A stretch of DNA of 39,607 nt. It comes from Chitinophagales bacterium. Its GTDB lineage: Bacteria > Bacteroidota > Bacteroidia > Chitinophagales > Chitinophagaceae. The notes beneath the pieces were generated by a model, which saw only the letters and a list, made by a program, of their open reading frames with translations, ran no database searches and was not told where the DNA came from. The DNA lies in the NCBI GenBank assembly GCA_030832085.1, contig JAURJU010000036.1:1-39607 (forward strand), in the 5' to 3' direction. The position numbers and the translations under genes are program-made. Positions 33,209 through 39,607 of this stretch are shown here, piece by piece (position 1 is the stretch's first letter; the number at the start of each line of letters is the position of its first letter).

Positions 33209-34435
33209 ATGGCAACAATTTTTCCTTTCAGGGCAGCCAGGCCTCAACCTGCATTGGCAAGCGAAGTGGCTGCTCCTCCCTATGATGTACTGTCAAGTGA
33301 TGAAGCCCGTGCAGCAGTGAGTGGTCATCCTCACTCTTTTTTGCATGTGACCAAGTCAGAAGTGGACATGCCTGCCGACTTGAGCATTTACCATAGCTCG
33401 GTGTACGAAAAGGCGAAGGCGAACCTGGACGAGATGCTCAACGCAGGAGTGCTTTTCCAGGATGAAACCCCTTGCTATTATATTTATGAGCTGGTGATGG
33501 AAGGCAGAAGCCAAACTGGACTGGTCTGTTGCTCCTCTGTAGATGATTATGAAAGGGACATCATCAAAAAACATGAATTCACCCGACCCGAAAAGGAGCA
33601 GGACAGGATCAACCATATCAAGATCACCAGGGCCCAAACAGGCAATGTATTTCTTGCCTACAGAAATGTCGCTTCACTGGATGCAATGATCAGGGAATGG
33701 AAAAAAAACAATGCACCTGCCTATGACTTCACGGCCCCAGATGATATCAGTCACCGCATTTGGGTCATTGCTTCAAAGGATGCAGTGGAGACCATTGCGT
33801 CAACTTTTGAGAAGGAAGTTCCCTGCACCTATATCGCAGATGGTCATCACCGTGCAGCCAGTGCAGCAAAAGTTCGTGCTGCATTGGGTGATGCGGCAGG
33901 GCCTGAAGCAAATGGATTCCTGACCACACTGTTTCCGGCTGATGAATTGAAGATCATGCCTTATAACCGGGTGATCAAGGACCTGAATGGCATGGATGCA
34001 GAAGACCTGATCAGTGCCCTTCAAGAAGACTTTATGGTCTCTACATCAGAGGTGCCTGTTGATCCGGCACACCTTCATGAATTTGGCATGTACCTTGAAA
34101 AGGAATGGTATCATTTGACCGCCATCAAAGGGACCTATACCAACGATCCGATTGGGGTTTTAGACGTATCCATTTTCTCAAAAAATATCCTGGAAAAATT
34201 CCTTGATATTCATGACCAAAGAACCGATAAGCGCATTGATTTTGTCGGTGGAATCAGGGGATTGCAGGAATTGGAAAAACGCGTAGACAGCGGTGAAATG
34301 AAGGTTGCCTTCAGCTTCTTTCCTGTGAGCATAGAACAGTTGTTTGATATAGCAGACAGCGGAAATGTAATGCCACCCAAGAGCACTTGGTTTGAGCCCA
34401 AACTGCGTGATGGATTGCTTACACATTTGATCTAA
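33209..34435 (+). CDS. DUF1015 family protein
   Basis: Function not firmly established; DUF1015 genes commonly neighbour serine-biosynthesis genes. The 408-residue protein has the N-terminal FPFRAARPQPALASEVAAPP and YDVLSSDEAR motifs, a central TRPEKEQDRINHIKITRAQ block, IADGHHRAASA, and the C-terminal MPPKSTWFEPKLRDGLLTHL ending, all typical. No membrane segment is seen, so it is cytoplasmic. It is 12 bp downstream of serC and probably co-transcribed. Confidence 0.9.
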   Translation: MATIFPFRAARPQPALASEVAAPPYDVLSSDEARAAVSGHPHSFLHVTKSEVDMPADLSIYHSSVYEKAKANLDEMLNAGVLFQDETPCYYIYELVMEGRSQTGLVCCSSVDDYERDIIKKHEFTRPEKEQDRINHIKITRAQTGNVFLAYRNVASLDAMIREWKKNNAPAYDFTAPDDISHRIWVIASKDAVETIASTFEKEVPCTYIADGHHRAASAAKVRAALGDAAGPEANGFLTTLFPADELKIMPYNRVIKDLNGMDAEDLISALQEDFMVSTSEVPVDPAHLHEFGMYLEKEWYHLTAIKGTYTNDPIGVLDVSIFSKNILEKFLDIHDQRTDKRIDFVGGIRGLQELEKRVDSGEMKVAFSFFPVSIEQLFDIADSGNVMPPKSTWFEPKLRDGLLTHLI

Positions 34436-34440
34436 TTTTG
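34433..34440 (+). promoter_or_regulatory. Candidate -7 element overlapping the DUF1015 stop
   Basis: TAATTTTG matches TAnnTTTG, includes the DUF1015 TAA stop codon, and ends 5 bp before the TPR-gene ATG. If real, the TPR message would be essentially leaderless. Confidence 0.35.
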
Positions 34441-34445
34441 AGACC

Positions 34446-35453
34446 ATGATCCGAACAAGGTTGTTTACCCTATTGCTGATGTGCTGCTGTTCTGCAACAG
34501 CGCAACAAACTGTTCAGCAGTTGCGTGAAACGGCGATTTCGTTCCAAAGGCAAGCAGATTACAGCAATACCATGATGGTGCTTTCCAAGGCGCTTGAAAT
34601 CGAACCTACAAACCTCACCCTTCTCAAGGATGTAGCGCTTACCTATTATTTGTCTGGTGATTATAAAAGGGCTGCAGAAAGAATACTTCCCCTTACAGAT
34701 CGCGAAGATGCTGATGTGCAGGTATTTCAAATTGCCGGTAATATTTTCAAGGCTGCAGATGAATTCAAGCAATGCGACAAGGTGTATAAAAAAGGACTGA
34801 AAAAATTTGATGCCAGTGGTGCTTTGTTTGCCGAATACGGCGACTTGTTGTGGACACAGGAAAAACCTGCAGAAGCCATTGCCCAGTGGGAGGCAGGAAT
34901 CAACGTTGATCCCTCACATTCTGGAAACTATTACCATGCCGCAAAATTTTATTTTGCAGCAGCCGATAAGGCAAGGAGCCTGGTGTATGGAGAGGTTTTT
35001 GTAAATCTTGAAAGTTATTCGGTCAGGACCGCAGAAATCAAAACCTTGTTGCTGGAGTCTTACAAGCGTGTATTCATGCCTGGAGACAAAAAGCAATTTT
35101 TTATCAAGCCCACTACACCTTTTGAAATCAAGTTCATGGAAGTGATGAACAAGCAGTCAACCCTTTCCATGCGCGGCATTACACCGGAATCGTTGTTGAT
35201 CATCAGGTCCAGGTTTATTTTGGATTGGTTCAATGATGTGGGTGGAAAATACCCATTCAAGTTGTTTGATCATCTCCAGTACCTTTTGCGCGAGGGAATG
35301 TTTGCAGCCTATAACCAATGGTTGTTTGGTCCAGTGGCTGATGCAGGAGCATATCAAAATTGGACGAGGACACATGAAGATGAGTACCTGCTTTTTTCCA
35401 ACTTCCAACGCAACAAGTTGTTCAAGATGCCCAGCGGGCAACATTATTTCTAA
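34446..35453 (+). CDS. Exported tetratricopeptide-repeat protein
   Basis: A TPR protein, likely periplasmic and involved in protein-protein contacts. The 335-residue protein has a signal peptide (about 1-20, LFTLLLMCCCSATAQ), then several degenerate TPR helices (about 20-190) with patterns such as YSNTMMVLSKALEIEPTN and PAEAIAQWEAGINVDPSH, and an Arg- and aromatic-rich C-terminal region (about 230-335) that I do not recognise. Its stop overlaps the stop of the convergent acyl-CoA ligase gene by 3 bp. Confidence 0.78.
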   Translation: MIRTRLFTLLLMCCCSATAQQTVQQLRETAISFQRQADYSNTMMVLSKALEIEPTNLTLLKDVALTYYLSGDYKRAAERILPLTDREDADVQVFQIAGNIFKAADEFKQCDKVYKKGLKKFDASGALFAEYGDLLWTQEKPAEAIAQWEAGINVDPSHSGNYYHAAKFYFAAADKARSLVYGEVFVNLESYSVRTAEIKTLLLESYKRVFMPGDKKQFFIKPTTPFEIKFMEVMNKQSTLSMRGITPESLLIIRSRFILDWFNDVGGKYPFKLFDHLQYLLREGMFAAYNQWLFGPVADAGAYQNWTRTHEDEYLLFSNFQRNKLFKMPSGQHYF

Positions 35454-37243
35454 TCGGCAGCATAGATGCGTTCAATTGCATCAGCATATTTTTCCATGAT
35501 CACCTTGCGCTTCAATTTGAGTGTGGGTGTGAGCTCGCCGCCATTGATGGTCCATTCCGCGTTCAGCAATTCGAACTTTTTGACCTGTTCCACGGGATTG
35601 AAGAAAGGATTGTATTTCTCCATGATGGTCTTGTAATGCTCAATCACTTTTGGATTGCTGAGCAACTTATCAGTTGAGCTGGTATCAATGCCATGCTTTT
35701 GGCACCAAGAGCTGAGGTTTCCCATGGCAGGCACAATCAGGGCTCCAGTGAATTTTCTTTCTGCACCCACCACCATCATCTGTTCAATGAAGGGGGACTC
35801 TTTCATCTTGTTTTCTATCGGTTGTGGTGCAACATACTTACCGCCACTGGTTTTGAAGATCTCTTTTTTCCTGTCTGTTATTTTCAGAAAGTTCCCATCT
35901 ACCCATACGCCAATATCACCGGTATGGAACCAGCCCTCACTGTCAATGCATTCTGCAGTAAGGTCTGGGCGCTTGTAATAGCCCATCATCACATTTGATC
36001 CCTTGCAGCATATTTCGCCATCTTCAGCAAGTTTGACTTCCACATTCTTGATGACATTGCCCACGGTTCCGAATTTTCTTCCAAATGTTTCGTAGCGGTT
36101 GACACTGATGACCGGAGATGTCTCTGTGAGTCCATAGCCTTCCATGACCACCAGTTTCGCTGATGTGAAAATGCGCAACAATCTTACTTGGCAAGCTGCG
36201 GCACCGGTAACAATGGCCCTGACATTTCCTCCCAGGGCCTCACGCCACTTGGAGAAAATCAGTTTATTTGCAATGGCAAGTTGGATATTGTACCAAAGAC
36301 CCAGGTTTTTGTCAATCTCATACCTGTTTCCTACCGATACTGCCCAGAAAAAGAGTTTCTTCTTGATACCCGTCAATTCCTTCCCCTTGTTCATGATTCT
36401 TTCATATACTTTTTCCAGCAGGCGGGGTACAGTGGAAAAAAGACTTGGTTTGACTTCCCTGAGGTTTTCACCAACCGTATCAAGACTTTCAGCGTAATAT
36501 ACCGAGACGCCCCTGTACATGTAGATGTAGGTGATGACCCTTTCGAAGATATGGTTCAATGGCAGGAAACTGAGTGACCTGTCGGTTGATCCACAAATGG
36601 GCTCAAGCAATTCCTCAACGTTCATGATGTTGTCAAGGATGTTATGGTGGCTGAGCATTACGCCTTTTGGAAATCCGGTAGTACCTGATGTATAGAGGAT
36701 GGTTGCCAGTTCTTCCGGCCTTACCATTTCTTTTGAAACCTTGAGTTGCTGCAGGTCTTCATCGTTTCCGGTGTGCAATAAATCTTTCCAGTGAAGGGCT
36801 TCCTGGATATTGTTGAAGGTATACACTGCTTGAACAGAAGGGGTCTTGTCTCGGATTGATTGCACCTTGTTGTACAATTCCTGGTCACTGACGAAAACAA
36901 GCTTTATGGCGGCGTCATTCAGGATAAATTCCAGCTCCATCACGCTGATGGTCGGATAGATAGGAGTGAGGACTGCGCCGGTTTGTTGAACGGCAAGGTC
37001 GAGTATCATCCATTCTGGCCTGTTGTTGCTCAGTATTGCAATTTTATCCCTTCCTTCAATGCTGCCATCCTGGTATCCGAGACCTGCATGCAGAAGACCC
37101 ATGCTAAGGCTGTCAACCATTTGCTTGATTTCTCTTGTGCTGTACTTTCTCCAAATGCCATTTTCTTTGGCGGCAAACATGTCTTCCTTGGGAAATTTCT
37201 GCAGTTGCCAATCGAGGCAGTCAAACAATCTTGTAGGGGTCAT
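35450..37243 (-). CDS. fadD: Long-chain fatty acid-CoA ligase (AMP-binding)
   Basis: An ANL-superfamily enzyme that activates long-chain fatty acids to acyl-CoA through an acyl-adenylate. From the ATG at 37243 the protein is 597 aa. It has the AMP-binding motif LYTSGTTGFPK (183-193), an EGYGLTE-type A5 motif (MEGYGLTETSPV), the WFHTGDIG block, DRKKEIFKTSGGKYV, and the LTPTLKLKRK A10 lysine region near the end. Length and the TGDI/DRKK pattern fit long-chain rather than acetyl-CoA synthetases. The exact chain-length range is not known. Confidence 0.92.
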   Translation of the reverse strand: MTPTRLFDCLDWQLQKFPKEDMFAAKENGIWRKYSTREIKQMVDSLSMGLLHAGLGYQDGSIEGRDKIAILSNNRPEWMILDLAVQQTGAVLTPIYPTISVMELEFILNDAAIKLVFVSDQELYNKVQSIRDKTPSVQAVYTFNNIQEALHWKDLLHTGNDEDLQQLKVSKEMVRPEELATILYTSGTTGFPKGVMLSHHNILDNIMNVEELLEPICGSTDRSLSFLPLNHIFERVITYIYMYRGVSVYYAESLDTVGENLREVKPSLFSTVPRLLEKVYERIMNKGKELTGIKKKLFFWAVSVGNRYEIDKNLGLWYNIQLAIANKLIFSKWREALGGNVRAIVTGAAACQVRLLRIFTSAKLVVMEGYGLTETSPVISVNRYETFGRKFGTVGNVIKNVEVKLAEDGEICCKGSNVMMGYYKRPDLTAECIDSEGWFHTGDIGVWVDGNFLKITDRKKEIFKTSGGKYVAPQPIENKMKESPFIEQMMVVGAERKFTGALIVPAMGNLSSWCQKHGIDTSSTDKLLSNPKVIEHYKTIMEKYNPFFNPVEQVKKFELLNAEWTINGGELTPTLKLKRKVIMEKYADAIERIYAAD

Positions 37244-37252
37244 AGATGGCAA

Positions 37253-37385
37253 GTTTTGGTTCTGTGCAAGGGATACGATAGCGTAATCCTTGCATCAGTG
37301 GGATGAAAGATAAAATATATTTTTCATACGCCACTGCAGACAAGCAGCAAAACTGTTCCACTGCAGTGCAGATGGATTTTTTGTT
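37253..37385. other. Gap between the DPP-IV-like gene and fadD
   Basis: A 133-bp gap. It holds a palindromic CACTGCAGTG and a direct repeat of CCACTGCAG about 30 bp apart (about 37330-37370). A TATCTTTC on the minus strand at 37305-37312 (one mismatch) could serve the acyl-CoA ligase gene. No ORF seen. Confidence 0.4.
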
Positions 37386-39533
37386 TTACCTGACCATTGC
37401 GGAAGGCATTTCTTTCTTCAACAAATTCTTGTAAATGAAGGCATTGTTTTCGTTGGAAGAATGAAACTGTTGGTTGCCTCCCCACCCATGCCTGCCACCG
37501 GGATAGGGCATGAATTCAAAATGTTTTTTGGCGTCCTGTAGTTTTTTCACCAATTGGAGGCTGTTTTGCAAATGCACATTGTCATCCATGGTGCCATGGT
37601 AAATCCTGAGCAGTCCTTTGTATTTGTCGGCATAGGTCATGACTGCGCCTGCTGCATATCCTGCTGGATTTTCAGCTGGGCTGTCCATGAACCTTTCAGT
37701 ATAATGGGTGTCATACAATTTCCAATCTGTAACACTGCCTCCTGCGAGGCCATGTGTAAAGTATCCGGCACCTGCCGTCAATGCCATGCAGGTCATGTAT
37801 CCGCCATAACTGAATCCTGCAATACCAACACGGGTGGAATCCGCACCATGTTCACGCAACCATTTTACAATGGTAATCCAGTCTTTCAGTTCCCAGTTTC
37901 CAAGGTTCCTGTGCATATAATTGATACCGTTCTTTCCGAATTGCCCGCTGGCCCTGTGGTCCATGGCCACCTGGATCAAGCCTTCTTTTGCCCACCACTG
38001 CGTTTGTCCGGAAAACTGCCATCCATCGCGTACGGTGCCAGCATTGGGACCGCCATAGATGTTGATCATGACAGGGTATTTTTTTGTTGGGTCAAAGTTG
38101 AGTGGCCAGGTAATGCGGATGGGAAGTTGGAAAAGGCCATCTTCTGATGGTACCCTCAGGATCTCTGTTTTCGCCAATGCATATGCTTCGAAATCTGCGC
38201 CTTTGCTATCGCCCAGTTCGGCAATGATTTTCCCCTTGTTGTTCACCAGGGCAAGCCTGTCTGGCGTTTCTGCGTTGGAATAGCGCGTGGTGAAATAGCT
38301 TCCATTTGGTGAAAGTTCTGTGGCGTGCGTATAGTCTCCAAAGGTCAGCCTTGTTTGGTTTTTGCCATCAAAATCAACCCTGTAGAGGTCCGTCCTTACT
38401 GAGTTTTGCTGTCTTGATGTGAAATAAATGATGCTTTTTACTTCATCGATGTACTGAATGGCAGTGCTCCAGTTTGGACCAGTGGTGATTTGGTTTTTAA
38501 GCGACCCGTCATTGTTGTGCAGGTACAGCTGGTCCCAGCCATCCTTGTCGCTTTGAAGGATGAATCCCTTGTTGTTGCCAAGAAAACTGATGCGCCCGCC
38601 CTGGTCGTCAAGGTCAATCCAGGTTTTTTGTTTTTCGTTGTACACCTCTTTTTTGCTGCCACTCGATGGGTCGACTGCATAAACGATAAGGTTATCCTGC
38701 CCACGGTTCATCCATTGGATAAAAACTGTTTTTGCATCGGGTGTCCAATAGGGCATGCCGAAATACTGGTCTTCACTTTCATTGAAATCCGCCCAAATCA
38801 ATTTTCCACCATCAACAGGAGCAATGCCAATGCGAACTGTTGGATTGGGGTCGCCGGCTTTGGGGTAACGGGTATTTTCAACGTATCCATGCTGTCCACT
38901 TTCACTGTAGATGGGAAACAAAGGAACCTTGGTGTCATCCATGCGCATGAAAACAATGTTTTTGCTGTCTGGGCTCCACCAGTAAGACTTGTAACGTGTA
39001 GGCCTTCCGAGTATCTCTTCAAAATATACCCAGCTCGCATACCCATTCAGGATAAGGTCTGTACCATCATTGGTGATGCGGTATTCTTTTCCTGATGCAA
39101 TGCTGATGGTGTAGAGATCATTTTTGCGTGTAAAGGCAACCCATGCCTTGTCTGGCGAGAGGGTTGGATTTACTTCGACTTCAGCGGTTTTTGTCAGCTG
39201 TTTGGTGGGTTCTCCAGGCACTGAAACAAATATATCGTTGTCGCGCAGGACCACACTGATGGCGGGTACTGTTTCTTTTTTCAACAGGTCCGCAGAAGAT
39301 TCCGTTTGCTTTCCGGTTTTGCAATCCACAAGAAATACTTTCATTGCAGAATCCTGGTGTTCCTTTTTGTTGATCAGCAACCTTGAATCGTCTACCCATC
39401 CAAGTACCCTAGGAAGTTGTTTGGTGATGTTGTTCACTCCACCACGGAGCATCTGGTTTTCTGTCAGTTGTTTTTGTTGTGCAGCAAGACCCATGCTAAA
39501 GAGGGTAGCCACAAAAAGGAATTGTTGTTTCAT
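37386..39533 (-). CDS. DPP-IV-like S9 peptidase (dipeptidyl peptidase)
   Basis: A prolyl-oligopeptidase-family serine peptidase that removes X-Pro dipeptides. The 715-residue protein has a signal peptide (about 1-18, ending GLAAQ), an N-terminal beta-propeller (about 40-470) with the DPP-IV double-Glu motif YFEEILGR (E172, E173), and a C-terminal alpha/beta-hydrolase domain. The catalytic triad is S575 in GFSYGGY, D650 in MDDN and H682 in GGRHGW. The double Glu, which grips the substrate N-terminus, favours DPP-IV over prolyl oligopeptidase. The protein is exported, likely to the periplasm or surface. Confidence 0.93.
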   Translation of the reverse strand: MKQQFLFVATLFSMGLAAQQKQLTENQMLRGGVNNITKQLPRVLGWVDDSRLLINKKEHQDSAMKVFLVDCKTGKQTESSADLLKKETVPAISVVLRDNDIFVSVPGEPTKQLTKTAEVEVNPTLSPDKAWVAFTRKNDLYTISIASGKEYRITNDGTDLILNGYASWVYFEEILGRPTRYKSYWWSPDSKNIVFMRMDDTKVPLFPIYSESGQHGYVENTRYPKAGDPNPTVRIGIAPVDGGKLIWADFNESEDQYFGMPYWTPDAKTVFIQWMNRGQDNLIVYAVDPSSGSKKEVYNEKQKTWIDLDDQGGRISFLGNNKGFILQSDKDGWDQLYLHNNDGSLKNQITTGPNWSTAIQYIDEVKSIIYFTSRQQNSVRTDLYRVDFDGKNQTRLTFGDYTHATELSPNGSYFTTRYSNAETPDRLALVNNKGKIIAELGDSKGADFEAYALAKTEILRVPSEDGLFQLPIRITWPLNFDPTKKYPVMINIYGGPNAGTVRDGWQFSGQTQWWAKEGLIQVAMDHRASGQFGKNGINYMHRNLGNWELKDWITIVKWLREHGADSTRVGIAGFSYGGYMTCMALTAGAGYFTHGLAGGSVTDWKLYDTHYTERFMDSPAENPAGYAAGAVMTYADKYKGLLRIYHGTMDDNVHLQNSLQLVKKLQDAKKHFEFMPYPGGRHGWGGNQQFHSSNENNAFIYKNLLKKEMPSAMVR

Positions 39534-39554
39534 AAAATGGTTGTCGTTGATTGT

Positions 39555-39607
39555 TCAGACCTTAATTTTCAAAGCAGGTTTTTCATTGGGTAAACTGTCG
39601 TGCTCAT
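39555..39607 (-). CDS. Possible C-terminus of an upstream minus-strand gene (edge fragment)
   Basis: One minus-strand frame is open from the window edge to a TGA at 39555-39557 and reads as ...EHDSLPNEKPALKIKV, which looks like a real protein tail. It ends 21 bp before the DPP-IV-like ATG. Another frame is also open for 12 codons, so this is tentative. Confidence 0.3.
   Translation of the reverse strand, partial: EHDSLPNEKPALKIKV

Overview
The window looks like core chromosome of a Bacteroidota bacterium, most likely from the Chitinophagales/Chitinophagaceae (inference). Support comes from many start-proximal matches to the Bacteroidota -7 promoter element TAnnTTTG, family-typical proteins (DUF4369-TlpA thioredoxin, paired rhomboids with a DUF6576-like tail, a short Obg without a C-terminal OCT domain, a gamma-alpha fused KorA, a long RND permease) and moderate GC. 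I found no rRNA, tRNA, CRISPR array, insertion sequence, prophage or plasmid gene. Genes are tightly packed: no gene-free stretch exceeds 300 bp, and the longest (30275-30466) is a divergent promoter region.

Layout. 26-601: adenylate kinase, convergent with a minus-strand block (608-6446) that reads lptB, a GH3-family acyl-adenylating enzyme, a FabG-type reductase, a small membrane protein, a SulP anion transporter and a beta-carbonic anhydrase. 6521-7474: metF, divergent from lptB. 7494-8936 (minus): an exported TlpA-like thioredoxin. 9054-13301 (plus): rlmD, two rhomboid proteins (the second without the catalytic histidine) and a membrane-anchored EEP-fold hydrolase. 13367-14878: cysS, convergent with obgE (14995-15984). 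16066-16350: an FtsB/DivIC-type protein, convergent with nth (16421-17065). 17169-19615: a NupG-like permease and a Gfo/Idh/MocA oxidoreductase, convergent with korA (19735-21582). 21674-22432: a Bax-inhibitor-1 family protein, convergent with an AIM24-type protein (22544-23350). 23454-30274 (minus): a complete tripartite RND efflux operon, tetR-tolC-adaptor-permease. 30467-35453 (plus): DUF502, a zinc-dependent phospholipase C/S1-P1-like protein, serC, DUF1015 and a TPR protein. 35450-39533 (minus): long-chain acyl-CoA ligase and a DPP-IV-like peptidase.

Functional modules. SulP plus carbonic anhydrase suggests bicarbonate handling. TetR plus TolC plus adaptor plus RND is a self-regulated exporter with a candidate operator at 30301-30326. 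SerC plus DUF1015 is a serine-biosynthesis pairing without the expected serA. LptB is joined to GH3 and FabG in an envelope or acyl-metabolism neighbourhood.

The most unusual DNA is a set of three short-period tandem arrays. Two are exact heptanucleotide arrays based on CCCTCRT (4059-4149 and 19635-19732); the third is a looser CCTCAAC-type array (18376-18422). Each sits at the 3' end of a gene. One is translated into a seven-residue peptide repeat at the end of the GH3 protein, and another fills the space just after korA, where korB would normally be. I see no clearly new multi-gene defence or mobile system; the arrays, the rhomboid pair and the palindromic intergenic sites are the best leads.
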